12,471 nucleotides of DNA from Baffinella frigidus. Lineage: Eukaryota; Cryptophyceae; Cryptomonadales; Baffinellaceae. Made by a program: the position numbers and the translations under genes. The stretch covers positions 180,212 through 192,682 of the forward strand of contig MU646412.1 of the NCBI GenBank assembly GCA_026770585.1, in the 5' to 3' direction. The notes beneath the pieces were generated by a model. That model had not been told where the DNA came from. It did no database searches and saw only the letters and a program-made list of their open reading frames with translations. How positions within the stretch are numbered: the first letter of the stretch is position 1; each line of letters starts with the position of its first letter. Positions 6,348-12,388 of the stretch are shown here, one piece after another.

Positions 6348-6430
6348 GGTTCTTGGATCTTGGATCTTGGTGCTTGGTGCTTGGTGCTTGGTTCTTGGTT
6401 CTTGGTGCTTGGTTCTTGGTTCTTGGTTCT
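6348..6430 (+). repeat. Heptamer minisatellite (TTGGTTC)n
   Basis: About twelve 7-bp units run in order with variants TTGGATC, TTGGTGC and TTGGTTC, the variants being clustered (two ATC, three TGC, then TTC). All reading frames across it give a 7-residue period rich in L, W, V and G. Open frames at 6143-6632 are artefacts of this array. Confidence 0.85.
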
Positions 6431-6439
6431 TATGGAGCT

Positions 6440-7200
6440 GAGTATCAAGTGGCGATGGTATTGTCAACCTGGGTCAGGAGCCGATTCCAGAAAGGGCTGC
6501 GCCCGGGTTGGAAATGGTGCCCAGCCTTCCATTCTACAATATCGTGTAGTGTGTGAGAGAACGCCAGATTCTTGTAGTACCAAACCCCCCGCAGGGGGTC
6601 TTAGAATGTGGCCATGCTGGTCTTGTAATTAATAAATTCTCTCTACACATCTCCTGTGAAGCTCATGCGTGAAAGCGAGTGACTTGGGGGGAGGCATGGC
6701 GACCGTGTTGGTGTCATTAAAGGGTTCTATCGCTCTATCTCGCTCTCTCTCCGTTTTATAAGAACACGGGTGCTCCGACATCGGTCGGTGTCTGTTTTCT
6801 TAAGTTAGACCAGGGACTCAACGCAAGATTTAGACAACCTCTGTACCCTCAGACCTAAATCAAGAAAACGGGGAACCACCCTTTATTTTTCGTTTTTATT
6901 TATTTACTAAATTAAGAAAATGGGGAACCACCCTTTCTTTATCCCCTCTGCACGAGCCTCTACACTGGAGAGCTCAGTGCAATCTGAAAGCAAAAATGCT
7001 TTCCCCGCGCAGATCCTTTCTACGCAAGGGCGTGTCGTTGGGCTACGCTGGGAGCATTTAAAACCTGAAGGACCTAAAGAGGGCCCGAATCCGGTCAGCG
7101 TTTTTAAGTTCTGGTTTCTTATAGCCCAGATACCCCTGTACGCCTATCTAGCCCTGCCCGCTTCACGCTAGGGGGACAGGGAGCCGAGACGCGAGAGCGC
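6440..7200. other. Gene-free stretch with small repeats
   Basis: No convincing gene. Contents: a CCCCCCGCAGGGGG hairpin at about 6584; AATAAA at 6631-6636, a possible poly(A) signal for + strand transcription; a CT-rich run near 6731-6756; a direct repeat AAGAAAAYGGGGAACCACCC at about 6864 and 6915; and GCTGGGAGCATTTAAAACCT with AAGGACCTAAAG near 7048, which recurs at about 9458. The 83-codon frame at 6920-7171 starts in one repeat and ends in another. Confidence 0.55.
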
Positions 7201-7322
7201 TACAGGGGTACCTTGCTCATAAGAAACTGCCTGCCCCCCTAGGACCACCGTAGGGCCCGAGGCATAGGCCTACTGTAGGGTCCTAGGGGAAGGCGGTTTC
7301 ATGTGGGCGAGGTACCCCTGTA
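7201..7322. mobile_element. Family 1 palindromic MITE, copy D
   Basis: The ends are TACAGGGGTACCTTGCTCAT and GGCGAGGTACCCCTGTA, bounded by TA. The right arm has lost a few bases (TTTCATGTGGGCGAGG for TTTCTTATGAGCGAGG). The core CCCCCCTAGGACCACCGTAG matches copies A and B in orientation. Confidence 0.85.
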
Positions 7323-7633
7323 GCAGCCCTTGATTGGGAAATGCCCCTCCCGCAGGCGAGGTGTGTTCGGCCACTCGAGAATGCAAGAGTCTTTTTGAAA
7401 CCTTTCCACACGAAGCTACCGGTATCCATAGGTTATTCGGGGTTGCGGTAAATGCGTAAAAAACTTAATTACGGAATCGGGATTTTTGAGGGCCAGATAT
7501 TCACAAAAATAGTCGCTTTACACCGCCATGGCGCGGTGGGGCGGGGAAGGTGAAGCGCGTATCCTGCTCAGCGCACCGAGAAACCCCCGGATTGAAATAT
7601 TCTGGGCGATCGACGGACAACTTGCCGCGAAGC
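7323..7633. other. Gene-free stretch
   Basis: I see no supported feature here. An open frame of 61 codons begins at 7528 (MARWGGEGE), but its last third is the family 7 repeat. Its upstream part is too short to judge. Confidence 0.45.
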
Positions 7634-7706
7634 ATGGCCGTTCTACAGAACAATTTCCGGTGTCCGCCTATGTTGGGAGCTCGAAGAACCTAAAGGACAT
7701 AAAAAG
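7634..7706 (+). repeat. Family 7 dispersed repeat, plus copy
   Basis: It reads TGGCCGTTCTACAGAACAAT, TCCGGTGTCCGCCTATGTTG, GGAGCTCGAAGAACCTAAAG. Beyond it, AAAGAACCTAAAGGAGCTGC repeats the end of the unit, and GCGCTCCTCGG occurs twice (7721-7749). This is the copy nearest in form to the minus copies at 3783 and 9717. Confidence 0.7.
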
Positions 7707-7825
7707 AACCTAAAGGAGCTGCGCTCCTCGGACAACTTGCGCTCCTCGGCGATTTGACGGGCGGCGAAATGGCGGAGATGTCTAATCTCGAATCAATTTT
7801 CCTGTTTTAAAAACTGGTAGAGCCG

Positions 7826-7996
7826 TTCCGGTAGGACTTGTCGCGTTTTCGAATTCGAGATTTCAAGATTTCAGACTTCAAAAAGGTTTTGAAGGCCGTA
7901 AAATGTTTTATAACACACCGTTTCAAATCGCATGGTACAAATGAAGTCTGAAATTCTCAAGTCCCAAATTCGAAAACGCGACAAGTCCTACCGGAA
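7826..7996. mobile_element. Foldback element with 55-bp arms
   Basis: The arms 7826-7880 and 7942-7996 are inverted repeats with roughly 7 mismatches in 55. The outer end TTCCGGTAGGACTTGTCGCG then TTTTCGAATT is perfectly paired, and divergence is confined to the inner half. The spacer is 61 nt. An open frame at 7932-8213 uses the right arm and is not called. Confidence 0.75.
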
Positions 7997-8321
7997 TAGC
8001 TTTACTTATTTCTTATTAGGACGGGTCTCACTGGTAAGTTTTCTCAGGACGTGTGATCATCCAGTCAATGTCCGCATTTCGCATTCTTCGAGAACCGAAA
8101 ATGGCTCAAAGGGCAATCCTCGTGCGCAGATTAGTCAGGGTGCCCATCAGCCGATTTCCTCGCTACTTCGTGGGGAGCTGGAGCGAGGCCCCACTTGTGG
8201 ATCCTGCACTTAACACAACAAAAATCGACCCTAAATCGCCTTTTTGGAGAACTTCATTCACCCCCTTGTCCGCATTTGCCGCACCCCTCACTGATAGCGT
8301 TGTGTGGTGAGAACTCTAAAT
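7997..8321. other. Gene-free stretch, weak open frame
   Basis: A plus frame at 8053-8310 (85 codons from GTG, ATG at 8068) has ordinary composition but no motif, signal or splice context that I can identify. CGAAAATGGCTCAAAGG at 8096 only loosely resembles AAAATGGCTCCAAAAA at 3598. I see nothing else. Confidence 0.35.
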
Positions 8322-8733
8322 TAGCTCTGTCCCACTGATTTGGTTCCTCCTCAATTCGCCCCCCCCCCCATTTCAGATGTGAATTTCCTGGGGGGGGGGC
8401 AACATAAAAAATCTAGGAATTGATCACGAGGCAAATTACGAGGCGCCCGCTTTTCGGGCGCCTCGTGACCAAACATATGAAAATTACTACACGAATTACA
8501 TGTACTACACAAACGCTTACAATCGACATTACAGTGTACCCGTAAATGCCGACATTAGGGCGTCACTTGTGCTTGCAATGCCGACATTAGGGCGTCATTT
8601 GGGCTCCCCATAAATTCGCCCCCCCGAAATTTCACAGGAGAATTTTGACCCCCCCCCCCCCATGAAATTCACCTGTGCAATTTCGGGGGGGGGCGAATTG
8701 ATGGGGAGCCCAAATGTAAGTGGGACAGAGCTA
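8322..8733. mobile_element. Large foldback with C/G homopolymers
   Basis: The outer arms TAGCTCTGTCCCACT (8322-8336) and AGTGGGACAGAGCTA (8719-8733) lead inward to TCAATTCGCCCCCC and its inverse. A complete smaller palindrome, 8597-8715, shares the arm ATTTGGGCTCCCCAT...AATTCGCCCCC. Also inside are a 12-bp hairpin ACGAGGCGCCCG/CGGGCGCCTCGT (8438-8466) and a direct repeat AATGCCGACATTAGGGCGTC (8545, 8577). Runs of 8-14 C or G flank GAAATTTCACAGG words. No protein-coding content. Confidence 0.7.
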
Positions 8734-8772
8734 GACTTTGTTAAAGATCCGAGCCCTTTTCCACGCAAGGGA

Positions 8773-8894
8773 TACAGGGGTACCTCGCTCATAAGAAACC
8801 GCCCCTCCCTAGGAACCTACAGTAGGCCTATGCCTAGGGCCCTATGGTGGTCCTAGGGGGGGGGGGCGTTTCTTATGAGCGAGGTACCCCAGTA
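8773..8894. mobile_element. Family 1 palindromic MITE, copy E
   Basis: The ends are TACAGGGGTACCTCGCTCAT and ATGAGCGAGGTACCCCAGTA, in the core orientation of copy C (CCCTAGGAACCTACAGTAGG). The right end supplies the in-frame stop (8893-8895) just before the open frame at 8929, so the insertion may have cut the 5' part of that gene. Confidence 0.85.
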
Positions 8895-8928
8895 GGGAGG
8901 CAGGGGGCTCCAACCTGCTGGGTCAAAT

Positions 8929-9390
8929 ATGTCTGAGGACGTAGCATACTTGTATTACGCTCTTACTCAGGCGGGGGTCCAATATGACCCCCTCGCCACT
9001 GAGACGATACGCCTTGAGCAGGGCCCTCGGTTGCGAACCCCACTTAGTAGCCACCGGGGGCTTCACGCAGAGATTGATAATTTATTGCCAAACAACCAGC
9101 GTCAGCGCCGCACATGCTACGCATTGTGCCACTTACTGTACCCCGTGTCGGCCGCTCATACGAGCATTTTCCGGATGGATTCTAACTCCACCTCCTACGC
9201 CGGAGGCTTCACGCATACAGTCCATCTAAACGATCTGTACTATAATCTTATCCATCGCCCTGGATTCCAACCGGAATTTCGCCTGGATTTCAAGGCGGAA
9301 AGGACCTCGGCCGCTGCTACGTGGAAGCACTCACGTGATCCGAAAGGAACCACGTCTTTCTGCAGAACCAGTTCCAGCGTCCGCCTGTGA
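8929..9390 (+). CDS. Unknown protein-like ORF, probably truncated
   Basis: This frame of 153 codons runs from ATG to TGA. Residues 1-135 have balanced, globular-protein composition with tyrosine, histidine and aromatic motifs (AYLYYALTQAGVQYDP, HTVHLNDLYYNLIHRPGF). Third positions are mixed and GC-leaning. I do not recognise a family and see no signal peptide or membrane segment. From about residue 136 (base 9335) the sequence enters the family 7 inverted repeat, so the last 18 residues are repeat-derived. Upstream, family 1 copy E closes the frame at 8893. The original gene was probably longer at both ends. It could be a gene fragment, an exon, or a relic of an integrated element. The 81-codon frame at 8984-9229 is its shadow. 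Confidence 0.4.
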   Translation: MSEDVAYLYYALTQAGVQYDPLATETIRLEQGPRLRTPLSSHRGLHAEIDNLLPNNQRQRRTCYALCHLLYPVSAAHTSIFRMDSNSTSYAGGFTHTVHLNDLYYNLIHRPGFQPEFRLDFKAERTSAAATWKHSRDPKGTTSFCRTSSSVRL

Positions 9391-9517
9391 TGGCAGCTCG
9401 AAGAACCTAAAGGACCTAGAGGATGTCCGCCTACGGAAGGGCGTTTCGTTGAGCCACGTTGGGGGAAATTAAAACCTGAAGGACCTATGTTGGGAGCTCG
9501 AAGAACCTAAAGGACCT

Positions 9518-9613
9518 AAGAAGAAACCCGCCCCCCTCAGGACCCTGCAGTAGGCCTATGCCTAGGGCCCTACAGTGGTCCTAGGGGGGGGGCAGTTTCT
9601 TATGAGCGATGTA
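9518..9613. mobile_element. Family 1 MITE, copy F, left end missing
   Basis: It begins inside the left arm (AAGAAACCCGCCCCCCTCAG), lacking TACAGGGGTACCTCGCTC. The core CAGTAGGCCTATGCCTAGGG and right arm TTTCTTATGAGCGATGTA remain. It is joined directly to a family 7 end (GGACCTAAG). Confidence 0.8.
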
Positions 9614-9671
9614 GCCAAAAAAGTTGTGATTCACCAAAGTTTTCGGATTTGGTCCGATTTTTTTCCTCGGA

Positions 9672-9707
9672 TTTGGGCCGAAATCCCCTCGTAGTCCGCT
9701 GTGTGGG
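9672..9707. mobile_element. Family 3 right-end remnant
   Basis: TTTGGGCCGAAATCCCCTCG then TAGTCCGCTGTGTGG matches the right end of the intact copy at 11127-11157. No matching left end was found within 150 bp. Confidence 0.65.
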
Positions 9708-9812
9708 TAGTGCTTTAGGTCCTTTAGGTTCTTCGAGCTCCCAACATAGGCGGACACCGGAACTTATCCTGCAGAAAGGCCATGCTTCCTTTCGGATCAC
9801 ATCCAGGCCCCT

Positions 9813-9902
9813 TCAGTTTCCGATGGCCTTCTTGGCGAACCACGCAATGAACTCGTCCTTGGTGATCAGGCCGTCTTGGTTCGCGTCCAGCTCCTTCAGC
9901 GC
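9813..9902 (-). CDS. EF-hand calcium-binding domain, last exon
   Basis: The minus strand encodes 29 residues and a stop. They contain one complete EF-hand: the end of the entering helix (ALKEL), the 12-residue loop DANQDGLITKDE (9852-9887) and the exiting helix FIAWFAKKAIGN. The loop has D at 1, N at 3, D at 5, G at 6, I at 8 and E at 12, the canonical pattern for calcium binding (established for the calmodulin-like family). Just upstream on this strand, GACGCGACAG looks like a 3' splice site, so this would be the terminal exon. The same frame also runs on into the minisatellite for about 40 more codons (PDADG words). EF-hands occur in pairs, and the partner must be elsewhere or lost. Whether the gene is alive is unclear, since surrounding sequence is repeats. 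Confidence 0.65.
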   Translation of the reverse strand, partial: ALKELDANQDGLITKDEFIAWFAKKAIGN

Positions 9903-9923
9903 CTGTCGCGTCCGGACACGACC

Positions 9924-10047
9924 GTCAGCATCGGGACGCGACACCGCAGGGCCGTCAGCATCGGGACAGAAACGACACCGCCGGCCCGTCAGCTTCGGGA
10001 CACGACACCGCAACGCCGTCAGCATTGAGCGTGCCGAAGCGCACGGA
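9924..10047 (-). repeat. 30-bp minisatellite, GTCAGCATCGGGACACGACA
   Basis: Units start at 9924, 9954, 9988 and 10018; they are 30, 34, 30 and 30 bp. The fourth has a different tail, GAGCGTGCCGAAGCGCACGG, also seen at 10690-10710. Read on the minus strand, units give a 10-residue period (PDADGPAVS). The 34-bp unit breaks that frame, so it is not one continuous coding array. It abuts the EF-hand exon and its likely splice acceptor. Degenerate copies continue to about 10110. Confidence 0.75.
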
Positions 10048-10101
10048 CACGTGCTCTAGAGGGACACGACTGTTCTAGAGGGACACGACAACGCAAAACC
10101 G

Positions 10102-10155
10102 TCAGCATCTTTGGTTAATTGCAACTTTTTTGTTCGCGTCCAGCTCCTGGAGCTC
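10102..10155 (-). pseudogene. Second, broken EF-hand exon copy
   Basis: On the minus strand GACGCGACAG is followed by codons for ELQELDANK, matching ALKELDANQDG of the exon at 9813-9902, including the same upstream splice-like flank. After the loop's third position the sequence diverges (KVAINQRC, stop), so the calcium loop is lost. It looks like a duplicated exon start, with the minisatellite as the duplicated flank. Confidence 0.55.
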
Positions 10156-10312
10156 CTGTCGCGTCCGGACACGACACCACAGGGCCGTCCGCATCGGGAC
10201 GCGACACCAGAAAAGAACCAGGGGGACAAGGGCATTGTCTGCAAAAAGGGCCCTTTTCCGCTCTTCGTGTTCAACTTCCTGGATAGTCTCTTACACCCTG
10301 AACCCAACCCCG

Positions 10313-10487
10313 TACCACCAACCCTTACGGGCGGACCAAATCCATCGATTTCGACCTGTTCCCAAAAGCTGATTATGCACCAAGATTTTGTCAACTTAAG
10401 ATCAGACACCCCAGATCTGGGGTGTCTGCAAGGTGAATTCGAGGTCTGAAAATCGACGATTTGGTCTTTGCGTGAGGGTTGGTGGTA
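10313..10487. mobile_element. Family 6 foldback element, copy 2 (175 bp)
   Basis: The ends TACCACCAACCCTTACGGGC and GCGTGAGGGTTGGTGGTA are inverted and the arms extend about 45 bp with few mismatches (ACCAAATC...CGATTTTCGACCT type). The centre is a perfect 26-bp palindrome at 10403-10428 (core ACCCCAGATCTGGGGT), unlike the centre of copy 1. The family is therefore defined by its ends. Confidence 0.8.
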
Positions 10488-10507
10488 TGCAGGAGGGCGC
10501 GCCCGAG

Positions 10508-10628
10508 TACGTCTCGCTCATAAGAAAGCGCCCCCCCCCCCTCCAGGACCAACGTAGGGCCCTAGGCATAGGCCTACTGTACAGGAGTACCTCGCTCATA
10601 AGAGAGCGCCCCCCCCCCTAGGACCACC
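10508..10628. mobile_element. Family 1 rearrangement: two left halves
   Basis: The first half (10508-10581) runs from TCGCTCATAAG through the core to GGCCTACTGTA. A second left end starts there (TACAGGAGTACCTCGCTCAT, 10580-10628) instead of the usual GGGTCCTAGG right arm. The join sits on CTGTA/TACAG, shared by core and terminus. Both halves carry long C runs. Confidence 0.75.
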
Positions 10629-10650
10629 TCAAGAACGACACCGCCGGGCC

Positions 10651-10710
10651 GTCAGCATCCGGACACGACACCACCACGCCGTCAGCAACGAGTGTGCCGA
10701 AGCGCACGGA
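10651..10710 (-). repeat. Minisatellite outlier, two units
   Basis: GTCAGCATCCGGACACGACA at 10651 and GTCAGCAACGAGTGTGCCGA at 10681 are 30-bp units of the array at 9924-10047, including the variant tail CGAAGCGCACGG. A further half unit GGGACACGACACCGCAAGG lies at about 10732-10751. The order of unit types matches the first array, so a block was duplicated. Confidence 0.7.
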
Positions 10711-10749
10711 CTCCTGCTCTACCAACGCCTGAGGGACACGACACCGCAA

Positions 10750-11196
10750 GGACTTTGAATAACCCCCTAGTGAATAGTCTCTAGGCTCTACGGTAGGCAA
10801 TACCGTAGGCACAGAGGGGGGTTCCTACGGATAAGGTAACGGAAAATCCCGCCGTCAGGAAAGGCACGGGGGGTTACTGGGTCGTGTCCAGAAAGGTACC
10901 GAATAAGGACACGCACAGTCCTAGGGTCCTACGGTAGGCTATGCCTAGCAGGATAGGACCCTCCTAGGGGCGGTGTTCGTATTCGCGAGTAACCCCTGCA
11001 CACAGCGGACTTCGAAGGGAGTTTGAATAACCCCTCCGCGATAAGACCTAGGACCCTACGGCAGGCAACCCGTAGGGACATAGGGGGTTTCCTACGGATA
11101 AGGTATCGGACGCTCGGCCCGTTTTGGGCCGAAAATCCCTTCGTAGCCCGCTGTGTGGGTTCATGGGGTTACTGGGTTACGTCCAGAAAGGTACCG
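10750..11196. repeat. Segmental duplication carrying family 3
   Basis: The segment from TTTGAATAACCCC through ATAAGGT to GGGTTACTGGGT and GTCCAGAAAGGTACCG occurs at 10754-10903 and again at 11024-11196. The first copy lacks the CACACAGCGG end. Between them, 10870-10997 has short inverted ends GGGGTTACT/AGTAACCCC around a core GTCCTACGGTAGGCTATGCC, a further core-sharing element type. Confidence 0.65.
10999..11157. mobile_element. Family 3 MITE, copy 4, intact (159 bp)
   Basis: The ends CACACAGCGGACTTCGAAGG and CCTTCGTAGCCCGCTGTGTG are inverted with two or three differences. The core is GACCTAGGACCCTACGGCAG and GCAACCCGTAGGGAC. A GGCCCGTTTTGGGCC hairpin lies in the right half. This is the best copy for defining the family. 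Confidence 0.85.
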
Positions 11197-11206
11197 TAGG
11201 GCTACA

Positions 11207-11461
11207 GGTATCCTCTTGCCGGTTTTGTAGTAGAATAATACCTTTAGTTGGAGCCATTTGTTTGACCTTTGGCCTGTAGTAAAGATCTCAAGATTTCATC
11301 GCAGCTCGATTTTTTTGAGCAGAATCTGGAGCTGAAGGCCAAATCTCGACGATCTGCGCTTTCAGATTTCAAAAAGGATGAAATTTAGGGTTGAAATTCC
11401 GCAGAATACCGGTAACCTCCATTTATGACTTATCGAAATGAAACCGGCAAGAGGATATACC
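11207..11461. mobile_element. Foldback element, about 255 bp
   Basis: The ends GGTATCCTCTTGCCGGTTT and AAACCGGCAAGAGGATATACC are inverted, with one 2-bp indel. The interior has partly inverted words (GATTTCATCGCAGCTCG near the left, AAAAAGGATGAAATTTAGG at the right). It abuts the family 4 element at 11461 with no gap. No coding capacity. Confidence 0.75.
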
Positions 11462-11562
11462 CCTTAAGTGGCGAGTAGGCTCATACGCCCTACCGTAGGG
11501 CCCTAGGACCTGCCTAGGACCTCTTGGCGGTCAACTTTGACCGCCTGGCCACTTAAGGGATA
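11461..11562. mobile_element. Family 4 palindromic MITE, copy 2
   Basis: The ends CCCTTAAGTGGC and GCCACTTAAGGG pair perfectly. The core GGGCCCTAGGACCTGCCTAG and the near-palindrome GGCGGTCAACTTTGACCGCC match copy 1 at 3035-3139. Each copy keeps the inner stem while differing in the middle bases (AAATTT versus AACTTT). Confidence 0.8.
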
Positions 11563-11587
11563 GGCACCCCCCCCTAGAACCCTGCAG

Positions 11588-11702
11588 TACAGGGGTACCT
11601 CGCTCATAAGAAACCGCCCCCCTCCCTAGGACCCGGGCGCTAGGCATAGGCCTACTGTAGGGTCCTAGGAGGAGGCGGTTTCTTATGAGCGAGGTACCCC
11701 GG
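11588..11702. mobile_element. Family 1 palindromic MITE, copy H
   Basis: The ends TACAGGGGTACCTCGCTCAT and ATGAGCGAGGTACCCC are paired; the last few bases of the right end are replaced by GG. The core is CCCTAGGACCCGGGCGCTAG and GGTCCTAGGAGGAGG. Confidence 0.85.
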
Positions 11703-11711
11703 TCGACATAT

Positions 11712-11849
11712 CCACACGGTGGGCTTCGAGGGTTTCGGGACCCCTAAATCTAGCGGCAACGTGACCAAATTTGCATGAGAAAATCCTCAAGGTTAACTGC
11801 CCGCAGGGTAAGTTGACTTTTGAGAAAAGGCCCGCAGTCCACTGTGTGG
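11712..11849. mobile_element. Diverged family 3-like element
   Basis: CCACACGGTGGGCTTCGAGG and GGCCCGCAGTCCACTGTGTGG are weakly inverted and resemble family 3 ends. The core words CTACGGTAGG are absent, and the interior (GGTTAACTGCCCGCAGGG) is unrelated. It is an old relative or a different element with similar ends. Confidence 0.45.
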
Positions 11850-11935
11850 CTGTGGACCTATGGTCCTAGGGCACGGCAGCTCCTTAGGTACCCCTGTAGA
11901 GAAAGGTCCCCTGTAGAGAAAGGTCTCACATTAGG

Positions 11936-11983
11936 TACCCCTGTAGAGAAAGGTCTCATGTGAGACCTTTCTCTACAGGGGTA
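11936..11983. repeat. 48-bp near-perfect palindrome
   Basis: Arms TACCCCTGTAGAGAAAGG plus TCTCA (11936-11958) and their exact inverse (11961-11983) are separated by only TG. With 23-bp arms and a 2-nt centre it could extrude as a cruciform or mark a head-to-head join of two subtelomeric units. Confidence 0.9.
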
Positions 11984-12034
11984 TCAGCTGCCGTCCCCTA
12001 AGGAGCTGCAAGATGTGAGACCTTGCTCTACAGG

Positions 12035-12059
12035 ATATATATATATATATATATATATA
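12035..12059. repeat. (AT)n dinucleotide run
   Basis: About 12 AT units follow GCTCTACAGG and precede CCAGCTGCCG, within the subtelomeric unit. It separates two direct copies of CAGCTGCCGYCCCCTAAGGA. Confidence 0.95.
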
Positions 12060-12123
12060 CCAGCTGCCGCCCCCTAAGGAGCTGCAAGGTCTCATGTGAG
12101 ACTGCTGGCGTGGGGCGGGGGCG

Positions 12124-12198
12124 TACGTGGTACATTTCCGGGTTTAGGGTTTAGGGTTTGGGGTTTTCCCGGGTTTAGGATTTAGGGTTTGGGGCTTT
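12124..12198 (+). repeat. Interstitial telomere-like block 1
   Basis: The 19-mer TACGTGGTACATTTCCGGG (12124-12142) is followed by TTTAGGGTTTAGGGTTTGGGG, a second CCCGGG start, and TTTAGGATTTAGGGTTTGGGG. Variant units (TTTGGGG, TTTAGGA) show it is not freshly added telomere. Confidence 0.85.
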
Positions 12199-12319
12199 CT
12201 CTACCCCTGTAGAGAAAGGTCCCCTGTAGAGAAAGGTCTCACATTAGGTACCCCTGTAGAGAAAGGCCCCTAAGGAGCTGAAAGGTCTCACATGAGACTG
12301 CTGGTGTGGAGGGGGGGTA

Positions 12320-12374
12320 TACGTGCTACATTTCCGGGTTTAGGGTTTAGGGTTTGGGGTTTACGGGTTCGGGT
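12320..12374 (+). repeat. Interstitial telomere-like block 2
   Basis: TACGTGCTACATTTCCGGG (12320-12338; one base different from block 1) is followed by TTTAGGGTTTAGGGTTTGGGG and TTTACGGGTTCGGGTT. The first three repeats match block 1 in order and variant type, so the block was copied with its flank. Confidence 0.85.
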
Positions 12375-12388
12375 TGAGGGGGGGGACA

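Larger units (their letters stand above)
9335..9800. repeat. Inverted pair of family 7 units, 84-bp arms
   Basis: The left arm 9335-9418 (GTGATCCGAAAGGA...CTAAAGGACCT) and right arm 9717-9800 are diverged inverted copies of the same unit, which here extends beyond the usual family 7 core. A third, partial plus copy lies between (9485-9518). The interior also holds a truncated family 1 element and a lone family 3 end. The right arm stops 12 bases from the stop codon of the EF-hand exon on the minus strand. Confidence 0.7.
11872..12388. repeat. Subtelomeric repeat units, duplicated
   Basis: Words CCCCTGTAGAGAAAGGT, CCCCTAAGGAGCTG and CTCAYRTGAGACTGCTGG recur in the same order in two units that each end in a TTTAGGG block (about 11890-12198 and 12209-12374). 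Many parts are also inverted (GCAGCTCCTTAGG versus CCTAAGGAGCTGC). A third, short unit begins at about 12380. This is the pattern of subtelomeric blocks stacked by recombination between telomere tracts. Confidence 0.75.

Noticed and set aside
6143-6632. Three overlapping plus frames rich in LGSWFLV words
   Set aside because: They are translations of the 7-bp repeat in all three frames. Period 7 is not a multiple of 3, so each frame gives the same 7-residue cycle.
8094-8112. CCGAAAATGGCTCAAAGG as a possible dinoflagellate spliced-leader relic
   Set aside because: It shares only the short GGCTCAA word with the known leader as I recall it, and no donor or flanking copy is present.
8053-8310. 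85-codon plus frame
   Set aside because: It starts at GTG and has no recognisable motif, signal or splice context. It was left uncalled rather than given a guess.
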